This document shows, piece by piece, positions 1 through 7,281 of a stretch of 64,000 nucleotides of DNA; position 1 is the stretch's first letter, and each line of letters opens with the position of its first letter. A model generated the notes under the pieces. That model saw only the letters and a program-made list of their open reading frames with translations. It was not told the origin of the DNA and did no database searches. A program made the position numbers and the translations under genes. This stretch comes from CAZWRV01 sp964636325 (lineage in GTDB: Bacteria; Verrucomicrobiota; Lentisphaeria; Victivallales; GWF2-50-93). The stretch is from assembly GCA_964636325.1 (NCBI GenBank), contig CAZWRV010000006.1:1-64000 (forward strand). The letters run 5' to 3'.

Positions 1-185
1 CAAGTTTCTTCCCGACAGAACTGGCGGATTTCCCCGCCAGAGCGGCACTCTCCTGTAACTCGATCGTCGTTTTGATATCCGCCGACAGGCGGAATAGAAT
101 TCCGCCCTCCATAGAGTTTCTTCCCGACAGAACTGGGAGGTTCGCGGACAAGCACTTCTCTTCTCTGAAACTTGCATCAAGTATG
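1..185. repeat. Composite intergenic repeat (family E), degenerate copies
   Basis: Two related blocks begin with GTTTCTTCCCGACAGAACTG (about 4-23 and 116-135), each followed by a small G/C-rich inverted arm and then a CTCTGAAACT or CTCCTGTAACT tail. The same modules recur near 36.6, 41.3 and 53.3 kb. Positions 186-423 hold nothing I recognise beyond the AAGGAG Shine-Dalgarno at about 410 for the first gene. I see no tRNA or convincing ORF here. Confidence 0.6.
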
Positions 186-423
186 CCAGCTGGCCTTTTT
201 CATCCGTCCGCATTTGAATCGCCCTACCTTCAAATTATTGTCTGAACGAGTGAATCTTGTATCCCAATTATTCACACGGAGACCTTATGAACGGAAAATT
301 GTCTTATCTTCCGGTGTTCGGTGTCGAACGTTCGTCTTTTTGAAATTTCCTCTTGATGTTGAACATAGGATTCCACAGTCTATATTTTCCTGACTTCAAA
401 AACAACCTCAAGGAGTTTGCCAC

Positions 424-1434
424 ATGGAAAAGCTCAGAGCTGGTATATGCGGGCTGGGCGGGCTCGGAAGGGCGCACGCCTCGAACATCGTCAACTTCCC
501 GGACGTCGAACTCGTGTCCGTCTGCGACATAGACAAGGCAAAGCTGGAGCCGCAGGAGATAAAGACCAACCTGGACCTCAAGCTCACTCCGTTCGACATC
601 AGAAAATGCCGGACCTATACCGACATGGCCAAGATGCTCGCGGATGAAAAGCTCGACATCCTCGTCACCGCCCTGCCGACGGATCTGCATGCGGAAATCG
701 CAATCCAGGCGATGGAGGCCGGCTGCCATGTCTTTTCCGAAAAGCCGATGGCGCTCAGCTATCGCGAATCGAAGAAGATGATCAAGGCGGCGAAAAAGAA
801 CAAGCGCCAGCTCATGGTCGGCCAGTGCCTGCGCTTCTGGCCCGAATATATGAAACTCCTCGAAGCCGTCGAGAAAAAGACCTACGGCAGGCTCCTATCC
901 CTTACCATGACCCGCATCGGCGGCTACTCGAGCTGGGGCGGAAGCTGGTTCAACAACCACAAGCAGTCCGGCGGCGCGATACTCGACCTGCACCTCCACG
1001 ACGTCGACTGGGTATGGCATGCGCTCGGCAAGCCCACGACAATCTTCGCTTCAGGCCTCCAGGGAAAGACCGGCGGAATCGACGACGTAACCGCCGTCTG
1101 GGAATACAAGGACTGCAACGTGACGATCCGCGGAAGCTGGATGTACCAGGGGTTCTGCATGAACTTCCAGGCGTTCTTCGAGGACGCCGCGATCGACTAC
1201 GGCATCAGCCCCGAAATGCCGTTCAGGCTGCTCAGCAGAAAGAACGCCAAGGGCGAAGCCATCCCGTTCCAGGCCGACTCCGCCTACGTCCAGGAGCTCC
1301 GCTACTTCTGCGACTGCGTCAAGGGCGTCCACCCCAACACGCTCTGCACGCCAGAAAGCACCGCGGAAAGCATCAGGTTCGTAGAGAAGGAGCTGAAGTC
1401 GATAAAGAAGGGCAAGCCGGTAAAGATCAACTAG
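424..1434 (+). CDS. Gfo/Idh/MocA family NAD(P)-dependent oxidoreductase
   Basis: Predicted cytoplasmic sugar or polyol dehydrogenase of 336 aa, normal length for the family. The N-terminal Rossmann fold opens with the dinucleotide-binding motif GLGGLGRAH (about residues 10-18) and a strand ending in the acidic CDIDKAK. The EKP catalytic-lysine motif lies in CHVFSEKPMAL (about residue 105), followed by the typical GIDDVTAVWEY-type C-terminal beta-sheet domain. ATG is preceded by AAGGAG at good spacing. The next gene encodes a sugar-phosphate isomerase/epimerase-like TIM barrel, a common pairing in inositol or keto-sugar catabolism, so the two probably act on the same carbohydrate. The substrate cannot be read from the sequence. 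Confidence 0.9.
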   Translation: MEKLRAGICGLGGLGRAHASNIVNFPDVELVSVCDIDKAKLEPQEIKTNLDLKLTPFDIRKCRTYTDMAKMLADEKLDILVTALPTDLHAEIAIQAMEAGCHVFSEKPMALSYRESKKMIKAAKKNKRQLMVGQCLRFWPEYMKLLEAVEKKTYGRLLSLTMTRIGGYSSWGGSWFNNHKQSGGAILDLHLHDVDWVWHALGKPTTIFASGLQGKTGGIDDVTAVWEYKDCNVTIRGSWMYQGFCMNFQAFFEDAAIDYGISPEMPFRLLSRKNAKGEAIPFQADSAYVQELRYFCDCVKGVHPNTLCTPESTAESIRFVEKELKSIKKGKPVKIN

Positions 1435-1440
1435 AACGCA

Positions 1441-1520
1441 GTGTTCAGGTTTCAGTGTTCAGGGTTCGGCGCAAAAAAGCGTCTAGCTCCTGACACCTGA
1501 AACCTGAAACCCGAAACCTT
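1441..1520. repeat. Imperfect inverted repeat of 'CCTGAAACC' words
   Basis: The spacer between the first two genes is built from variants of the word CAGGTTTCAGTGTTCAG on one side and CTGACACCTGAAACCTG on the other. They can pair into a long imperfect hairpin around CGCAAAAAAGCG. The same words occur near 6.0, 30.5, 55.5 and 62.8 kb. It could act as an mRNA-stabilising stem between two genes of one transcript; no T-tract follows, so it does not look like a terminator. Confidence 0.55.
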
Positions 1521-1540
1521 ATAAATACAAGGAGTCTCCA

Positions 1541-2365
1541 ATGGAAGTCGGTGTAATCAACAGCATCAACAACGGCGGCAAATGCTTCGACCACGTGAAG
1601 CAGTTCGGGCTCAAGTGCTGCCAGCTCTGCAGCTGGGACGAGAAGCAGGCGACGGACGAGATCGCGGACACCGTGAAGGCCGAGTCGAAGAAGAACGGGA
1701 TCAGGGTGACCGCCGTGTGGAGCGGCTACCCGGGGCCTGGCGAATGGAACTTCACCCGCGGACCTGTCACGCTCGGCCTCGTGCCTCCGGAATACCGCCA
1801 GATGCGCATCGCCGCCCTGAAGAGATGGGCCGACTTCGCCAAGCGCATCGGCGCCCCGGCCATCATCACCCACCTCGGCTTCATCCCGGAGAACATGACC
1901 GATCCTAACTATCTCCCGATCGTGGTCGCCGTCAAGGACATTGCAGACCACTGCAAGAGGCTGGGCATAGAATTTTGGTTCGAGACCGGCCAGGAGACTC
2001 CTGTCGTCCTCCTGCGCGTCATCGAGGACGTCGGCACCGGCAATCTCGGCATCAACCTCGACCCCGCAAACCTGATCCTATACGGCAAGGCCAATCCGAT
2101 CGACGCGCTCGACGTGTTCGGGAAATATGTCAAGGAAATCCACGCGAAGGACGGGATGTATCCGACCGACGGAAGAAACCTCGGCCACGAGGTGCCGGTA
2201 GGAGAAGGCCGCGTCCGCTTCCCCGAATTCATGAAGCGGCTCAAGGAGATCGGCTTCAAGGGCGACCTCATCATCGAGCGCGAAATCAGCGGAGACCAGC
2301 AGATCAAGGACATCCGCAGGACAGTCGACTACCTCGAGAAGCAGATCAAGCTCAATAAATTTTAA
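1541..2365 (+). CDS. Sugar phosphate isomerase/epimerase-like TIM-barrel protein
   Basis: A 274-aa protein of the xylose-isomerase-like/AP-endonuclease-2 TIM-barrel superfamily. Recognisable blocks are ITHLGFIPEN (about residues 109-118), the metal-ligand region FWFETGQETP, LGINLDPANLILYGK, and KEIHAKDGMYPTDGR with a His and Asp typical of divalent-metal sites, ending in GDLIIEREISGD. Such enzymes isomerise or epimerise free or phosphorylated sugars in the cytoplasm (for example IolE/IolI or tagatose/psicose epimerases). ACAAGGAG lies about 8 bases before the ATG. It follows the oxidoreductase on the same strand after a repeat-filled gap of about 100 bp and is probably co-transcribed. The exact substrate is unknown. 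Confidence 0.87.
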   Translation: MEVGVINSINNGGKCFDHVKQFGLKCCQLCSWDEKQATDEIADTVKAESKKNGIRVTAVWSGYPGPGEWNFTRGPVTLGLVPPEYRQMRIAALKRWADFAKRIGAPAIITHLGFIPENMTDPNYLPIVVAVKDIADHCKRLGIEFWFETGQETPVVLLRVIEDVGTGNLGINLDPANLILYGKANPIDALDVFGKYVKEIHAKDGMYPTDGRNLGHEVPVGEGRVRFPEFMKRLKEIGFKGDLIIEREISGDQQIKDIRRTVDYLEKQIKLNKF

Positions 2366-2372
2366 GCATAAG

Positions 2373-3830
2373 TCAGCGGGATGGCTGGTTTTCTGACGGC
2401 TCCTGCCCTTGGCTCTGCGCTCCGCCGGCCGGCTTCGATCGGCCCTTGAGCCGGTCGATTTTGGGCGCCAGGACGACACGGAAGCCGATGCCTGTATTCT
2501 TGTCCTCAGGCACGCTCGAGCTCCTCGCGGCCGACCGCAGGTCGAACGGGAGGTTGCCCCAGGAGCCCCCCCTCAGGACCTTGCTCGTCGAATCGATAAG
2601 GTACCTCCGGTCGAAATACGACTTCATCTTGATCCGTGAGACGACCGGATCAAGCTGCACCGGCGAAACCGCAGGAAGCTCCCTGTATGCGTTCGGATTG
2701 TACCAGTCGTAGCACCACTCCCATACGTTTCCGGACATGTCCTTGAGGCCGAAGGCGTTGGGCTTGAACGATCCGCACGGCGCCGAAACGATGTAGCCGT
2801 CCGACGGAGCCATGTCCGGACCCGGCTTCCATTCGAGCTTCTGCGCCGCCAACTTGTCCAGGGAATTAGCGAATTCCGCGCCTGCGGCCCCGAAGCCGTT
2901 CCCCCAGTAGAAGGCGGTTTCGGTCCCCGCACGGCACGCATATTCCCACTCGGCCTCGGTCGGGAGCCTGTATTCATATCCGTCCGGGATGTTCTTCCTC
3001 TCCGCCTTGTTCAGCCTTTCGCACCAGGCGCACGCGCCATGCCAGTCAAGGCTGCAGGCGGGCTGATCAGGCATGTCAAGCATGTATGTGCTCCATTTTG
3101 CGCTCCTGAATGTCGGGACAATCCTCCTGAGCTGGGAGTTGCTCATCTCCTCCCTTCCGATCCAGAAGTCGTAGTCGATGAGCACATAGCGCCTGGGAAG
3201 CTCGTCGTCGCGGCCGTACTCCCTTTTCATCGCCCCCATTATGAATTCGCCCTTCGGCAGATAGACCATGTCTATGCCGGCAGATTTAACAACGTAATCG
3301 GCGCCGGCGACAGGAATGCCTCCGTCCAGCTTCTCGAAATAGGCGTTCCTGAGTGCGTCCCATCTAGCGAATCCGGCCGGATCCAGAGTGGCCGCATAGT
3401 CAAGCCACCTGATGGCGGCAAGTACGGTGGATTGCCTCCTGTAGCCGCTGCTCGACGAAATCGCCGCGTCCAGCGCCTTGAGGCTGCGCTCCACATTCCC
3501 GATCTTCGCCTTGAACTCCTGGTCCGATTTCCAGTTCTGGTAGCCGACAAGGAGCAGCACCGGCAGCAGGACCAGCAGCGCGATGGCAATTATCATCCTC
3601 AATATCCGCCTGCCGCTGGCAGAAGTCTGGGAGTCCGTCCTGAACCTCCTGCCGGGATCGAGATCGAAGCCCGGACGCAGACCGGGAGCGATCTTCCGAT
3701 CTTCAGTCTTCGGCCTGGAAGGGCCGCCGTCTCCGGAGGTGCCGGAAGCGCAGGAGGGACCCGGCGCGGGCGTTTTTGCGGAAGCGCCCTCCGGAAGCTT
3801 GCCGGCATCCTTTTCCTTGCCGTCATCCAT
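2373..3830 (-). CDS. Membrane-anchored SUMF1/FGE-like domain protein
   Basis: 485 aa. Residues 1-75 are a low-complexity Pro/Gly/Ser/charged region, 78-97 a strongly hydrophobic transmembrane helix, and about 170-465 a formylglycine-generating-enzyme (SUMF1) fold recognised by MVYLPKGEFIMGA, LPTEAEWEYACRAGTE, FGLKDMSGNVWEWCYDWYN, VLRGGSWGN and GIGFRVV. The segment after GGSWGN (LPFDLRSAARSS) lacks the cysteines that true sulfatase-modifying enzymes carry there, so I do not predict sulfatase activation. Such domains in this phylum are often general extracytoplasmic modules. The start codon overlaps the end of the upstream Trm112-like gene by 8 bases, implying translational coupling. The C-terminal 25 residues are polar and disordered. 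Confidence 0.8.
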   Translation of the reverse strand: MDDGKEKDAGKLPEGASAKTPAPGPSCASGTSGDGGPSRPKTEDRKIAPGLRPGFDLDPGRRFRTDSQTSASGRRILRMIIAIALLVLLPVLLLVGYQNWKSDQEFKAKIGNVERSLKALDAAISSSSGYRRQSTVLAAIRWLDYAATLDPAGFARWDALRNAYFEKLDGGIPVAGADYVVKSAGIDMVYLPKGEFIMGAMKREYGRDDELPRRYVLIDYDFWIGREEMSNSQLRRIVPTFRSAKWSTYMLDMPDQPACSLDWHGACAWCERLNKAERKNIPDGYEYRLPTEAEWEYACRAGTETAFYWGNGFGAAGAEFANSLDKLAAQKLEWKPGPDMAPSDGYIVSAPCGSFKPNAFGLKDMSGNVWEWCYDWYNPNAYRELPAVSPVQLDPVVSRIKMKSYFDRRYLIDSTSKVLRGGSWGNLPFDLRSAARSSSVPEDKNTGIGFRVVLAPKIDRLKGRSKPAGGAQSQGQEPSENQPSR

Positions 3831-4023
3831 TCGAAACGCCGCCTTTCTTTTCGGGAGGGAGCTCGGCCTCGTCGACCAGCATTATCGGGATGCCGTCTCG
3901 CACCGGATAGCGCCTGCCGCAGGCCGTGCACTCAAGCTTCCCCTCATCTTCCAGCTCTCGGAGTTCAGCCTTGTCCAGGGGGCACACAAGAACCTCCGCC
4001 AACTCCTTTGCTATCAACGGCAT
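3823..4023 (-). CDS. Trm112-like zinc-ribbon protein
   Basis: 66 aa, typical size for the Trm112/YcaR family. The four-cysteine ribbon is visible as VCPLDK and CTACGRRYPVRDGIPIML, the latter the family hallmark ending in DGIPIML. Eukaryotic and archaeal Trm112 activates several methyltransferases; bacterial homologues are often of unknown role, sometimes beside LpxK or methyltransferases. Here it lies between larC and a SUMF1-like gene on the same strand and overlaps the latter. A good Shine-Dalgarno (GGAGTG) precedes the ATG. Confidence 0.85.
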   Translation of the reverse strand: MPLIAKELAEVLVCPLDKAELRELEDEGKLECTACGRRYPVRDGIPIMLVDEAELPPEKKGGVSNG

Positions 4024-4051
4024 ATGTCACTCCTTTATGGATATTGGACAT

Positions 4052-5308
4052 TCATTCCGGCACCTCTTCCTCCAGCGCCGCGGCCACCCGCCTGTATTTC
4101 CTATAGTATCCGCCGGAACCTCCTTTTCCGGCGAGCGCCGCGACTTCCGACGACTCCGGCTTGGCCTTGATCGTCCTTCCGCGGGGCGACACTGCGAATT
4201 TCGCGGAAACCTTACCGTACGGAGTGTCGACAGGCCTGATCTCGCGCCCCAGCGCAATCCTCTTTTCAATCCTGAACCTGACGCCGAAAGTGCTTGTCTC
4301 CTCGAGGATGAGGCGGCAAAGATCCTCGGCGGCTCCAGGACGGCATATCACCTGAAGGACGAATCCCGGACGCCCCTTCTTCATGGTGGCGGGCAGGATT
4401 GCGAAGTCAAGCGCGCCCCTTGCAAGCAGTTCCGGCCCCAGCCATGTGAAGTGCTCGCCGGGGAAGTCGTCCATGTTGCATTCTAAGACCGCCACCGGCT
4501 CCTGCCTATCCCCGGATTCCTGCGCGGAAAAAAGCGTCGCACGGAGGACGTTCGGCATCCCCTCAAGATCCCTGGCGCCCGCCCCGTAGGCGCAGCCCTG
4601 CCGGACTCCCGCCGGAGCGGAGCCCCAGCTGTCCGCAAGCACGGTGAGCAGCGCCGCGCCGGTCGGCGTCGTAAGCTCTCCGTCCGCAAGGCTTTCCGCA
4701 GAAGGAAATCCTTTCATCAGGGCGGCCGTCGCCGGTGCCGGGACAGGAAGGATGCCGTGGGCCGTCCTGACGACGCCGCGGCCCAGAGGCGGCGGTTCGG
4801 CAGTTATCCTGCCGACGCCGAGAATATCAAGTGCGATGCATGCTCCGGCTATGTCCACGATGGCGTCCACAGCTCCGATCTCATGGAAATGGACGCGCCC
4901 GGAAGTCCCCCCGTGGACCTCGGCCTCGGCGGCGGCCAGCCTCCGGAAAACTCCGCATGCCCTGCGCCGGACCTTTTCGGGGATACGCTTCGCTCCGCCG
5001 ATAACGGACATTATCTCCGGAAGGCTTCTGCCATGGCCGTGGCCGCGACGTCCGCAAGATACCTCCACGGAAAAAAGCCCGGCCTTGATGCCGCAGCGCT
5101 CCACATGCCGGAACGATGCGTCCCATTTTTCGTCGACCGGAAGGCTTCGGAGCATCCTCCAGAATTCCGGCGTGTCGGCGCCCAGCCCCAGAAGTGCGGC
5201 GAGAAACATGTCGCCGGCGATTCCGGCGAACGGCTCGATGAGAAGCGTCTTCCTGGAATCATTGTGCTGAACCGAGCCATGCGCCGGATTTTTCCGCGTT
5301 CTCCCCAT
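4052..5308 (-). CDS. larC: LarC-type nickel insertion protein (DUF111)
   Basis: The family is the CTP-dependent cyclometallase that inserts nickel into the pyridinium-3,5-bisthiocarboxylic acid mononucleotide cofactor of lactate racemase and related enzymes. The N-terminal signature PFAGIAGDMFLAALLGLGAD, VHFHEIGAVDAIVDIAG, and the C-terminal LECNMDDFPGEHFTWL, DFAILPATMKKGRPGFVL and EETSTFGVRF segments are all present. An in-frame TTG at 5335 would add nine residues derived from an intergenic word repeat and overlap rdgB; I prefer the ATG at 5308, nearer the family's usual start. No larB, larE or larA lies in the window, so either these are elsewhere or it serves another NPN-cofactor enzyme. 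Confidence 0.88.
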   Translation of the reverse strand: MGRTRKNPAHGSVQHNDSRKTLLIEPFAGIAGDMFLAALLGLGADTPEFWRMLRSLPVDEKWDASFRHVERCGIKAGLFSVEVSCGRRGHGHGRSLPEIMSVIGGAKRIPEKVRRRACGVFRRLAAAEAEVHGGTSGRVHFHEIGAVDAIVDIAGACIALDILGVGRITAEPPPLGRGVVRTAHGILPVPAPATAALMKGFPSAESLADGELTTPTGAALLTVLADSWGSAPAGVRQGCAYGAGARDLEGMPNVLRATLFSAQESGDRQEPVAVLECNMDDFPGEHFTWLGPELLARGALDFAILPATMKKGRPGFVLQVICRPGAAEDLCRLILEETSTFGVRFRIEKRIALGREIRPVDTPYGKVSAKFAVSPRGRTIKAKPESSEVAALAGKGGSGGYYRKYRRVAAALEEEVPE

Positions 5309-5318
5309 AGCCGCTTTC

Positions 5319-5948
5319 TTATGTTGGACGTTCAATGCTCGACTTTGAATGCTGGATATGCTGCTTCATGAATTCGCCCGCCTGCCTGACGGCGGCCGAG
5401 CGGTGGCTCATGGAGTTCTTGATCTCAGGTCCGAGCTCGGCGAAAGTGCGGTCATGCCCGTCCGGATAGAACACGGGATCGTATCCGAAGCCGAATCCGC
5501 CCCTGGGCTCATGCCCTATGCGTCCGTGCACTTCCCCGCGGCAGAGCTTGAGGATGCCGCCTGAATCGGCCACCGCGACGACACAGACGAAGAAGGCCCT
5601 CCGGTTCTCGACGCCCTGGAGCTCGCCGAGCACACGTGCGATCCTTTCGTCGTTTGTCTTGGCGTATCTTGCGGAATAGATTCCCGGGCGCCCGTCGAGC
5701 GCCTCAACCACGAGACCGGAATCGTCCGCGAAGACCAGGAAGTCACCTGCCTTCCCGGCATCCCCTATAAAATTCGCCGCGGCCAACGCCTTTATCGACG
5801 CATTCTCCTCGAAAGTCGAACCGTCCTCCTCCACGTCCGGCAGGACTCCTATGTCCGAAAGCGGCGAAAGAAAAAGCCCGCAGGACTGCAGTATGTCGGC
5901 AAACTCATCCCTCTTGTGGACGTTGTTGGTCGCGGCAAATATCTTCAA
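5319..5948 (-). CDS. rdgB: XTP/dITP diphosphatase (RdgB/HAM1 family)
   Basis: House-cleaning nucleoside triphosphate pyrophosphatase that hydrolyses dITP and XTP to monophosphates and so keeps deaminated purines out of DNA. Family motifs: FAATNNVHKRDE at the N-terminus, FADDSGLVVEALDGRPG, YSARYAK, GFGFGYDPVFYPDG and MSHRSAAV near the C-terminus. The start is TTG, preceded by AGAGG; no ATG fits the conserved N-terminus. The last dozen residues (after EFMKQHI) are encoded by a word repeat like those in nearby spacers and are probably a non-functional tail. Length 209 aa is normal. Confidence 0.93.
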   Translation of the reverse strand: MKIFAATNNVHKRDEFADILQSCGLFLSPLSDIGVLPDVEEDGSTFEENASIKALAAANFIGDAGKAGDFLVFADDSGLVVEALDGRPGIYSARYAKTNDERIARVLGELQGVENRRAFFVCVVAVADSGGILKLCRGEVHGRIGHEPRGGFGFGYDPVFYPDGHDRTFAELGPEIKNSMSHRSAAVRQAGEFMKQHIQHSKSSIERPT

Positions 5949-6154
5949 TCGAACCTCTCACTTTACGTGGTTGAGCCGGGTTTAAAATCAATGTTGCAGG
6001 TGCCAGCGCTCAGGTGTCAGAATGCGACACTCGGAGCTTTTCATCCTAAATCTATTTGAAATCCATTTAAAAACAATACATTAATCGGTCATATATCGCG
6101 AAATTCCGACTCCGGAGGAGTTTCAAATTCAGATTTCCGGCGCCCACGGCAAGT

Positions 6155-6191
6155 ATGAATTCAGCAAAAGGGCGCAGTTTGCTGAATTCAT
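6155..6191. repeat. 37-bp palindromic repeat (family A), copy 1
   Basis: A perfect 14-bp inverted repeat, ATGAATTCAGCAAA and its complement, encloses a 9-base loop. A second copy in the opposite orientation, differing only at one loop base, is at 23347-23383. It lies in the 334-bp spacer between divergent rdgB and the RNA methyltransferase; the rest of that spacer (5949-6154) includes a short CAGGTGTCAG word and is otherwise featureless to me. Confidence 0.85.
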
Positions 6192-6282
6192 GCCACTGCG
6201 TATGCAGCTCCGAGACATTTCCCCTCACTGCGGACACGCATGGTTACAGGCGAGGAAATCTGAACCGAGGAAATCTGAATCC

Positions 6283-7098
6283 ATGCACATCACCAGCCCC
6301 CAGAACCCGAAGATAAAATACGCCGCAAGGCTCTCCGGCAGGCACTTCCGCGACCAGGAGGGACGGACGATCCTTGAAGGCTACAGGATTCTATCAAGGG
6401 CGCTCGAAAGCTCCCTCGAAATCGAGGAGTGCTTCTACTGCCCCGAGATGTTCCTCGGGAAGAACGAGGACGCCCTCCTTGCGAAGCTCGCAGAAAAAGG
6501 CGCCGCCCTCTTCGAGGTGAGCGCGCCGGCCCTTGCGAAGCTCGCATACCGCGACAGGCCGGAGGGGCTTATCGGAATCGCGAAGACGAGGGAGCACCGC
6601 CTCGCCGGCCTGCCTTCTGCGGCCGACGGCCTTTACGTCGTCGCGGAAACAATCGAGAAGCCGGGAAACCTCGGCTCCATCCTCAGATCCGCCGACGCCG
6701 CGGGCGTAGCCGGCGTCATCGTCTGCGACAAGCGCACCGACATCTACAACCCCAACGTCATCACCGCCAGCACCGGCACGGTCTTTTCGATGCCGATCGC
6801 GGAGGCAAGCTCCCAGGATGCGCTCGGATGGCTGAGGGAAAGGAATATCGCGACGCTCGCCGCCAGCCCCCACGCCGAGAAGGCATACACCGACGCCGAC
6901 TTATCCGGAGGGATAGCCATAGTCGTCGGAGCCGAACAGTTCGGCCTCAGCGACTTCTGGATGAGAAACGCGGATGTCCAGGTCCGGATCCCAATGCACG
7001 GAAAGGCCGACTCACTCAATGTCGCGACCGCCGCCACCATAATCCTCTTCGAGGCCGCAAGGCAGAGGGGCTTGAAAAATACCGGCGGCCATGATTGA
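6283..7098 (+). CDS. TrmH/SpoU-family RNA 2'-O-methyltransferase
   Basis: 271 aa from the chosen ATG. The N-terminal substrate-binding part reads ITSPQNPKIKYAARL...GRTILEGYRIL, typical of TrmH/RlmB-like enzymes. The C-terminal SPOUT domain has the three motifs: motif 1 in ETIEKPGNLGSILRSADAAG, motif 2 in GAEQFGLSDFWM and motif 3 in VRIPMHGKADSLNVATAA. It should transfer a methyl group from SAM to a ribose 2'-OH of rRNA or tRNA. The longer reading frame from 6190 begins inside the family A repeat; the ATG at 6283 has GAGG upstream, within a near-perfect tandem duplication of GAGGAAATCTGAA. Which RNA is modified is not clear. Confidence 0.88.
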   Translation: MHITSPQNPKIKYAARLSGRHFRDQEGRTILEGYRILSRALESSLEIEECFYCPEMFLGKNEDALLAKLAEKGAALFEVSAPALAKLAYRDRPEGLIGIAKTREHRLAGLPSAADGLYVVAETIEKPGNLGSILRSADAAGVAGVIVCDKRTDIYNPNVITASTGTVFSMPIAEASSQDALGWLRERNIATLAASPHAEKAYTDADLSGGIAIVVGAEQFGLSDFWMRNADVQVRIPMHGKADSLNVATAATIILFEAARQRGLKNTGGHD

Positions 7099-7281
7099 AC
7101 CCCGAGTGCAATCAATCATAATCGTCTTGCAGTCGAATCCAGCCTCCAGCCATCCGGCCATCCATCCCTTCCCTTCGGCTTGAAGGCCACCACGCCTTGA
7201 TTATTCCGTCTCCGCGTCTATCTTTACAGGTTATTTTCCCAGCTTTCACCTTGCAATGCAAATCCATAGGATGATCCCACA

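Noticed and set aside
172..393. 73-codon ORF in the first spacer
   Set aside because: Starts inside a repeat, has no Shine-Dalgarno and no recognisable domain.
3039..4106. Plus-strand ORF of 355 codons opposite the SUMF1-like gene
   Set aside because: Antisense shadow; no recognisable family, while the minus-strand frames carry SUMF1 and Trm112 motifs.
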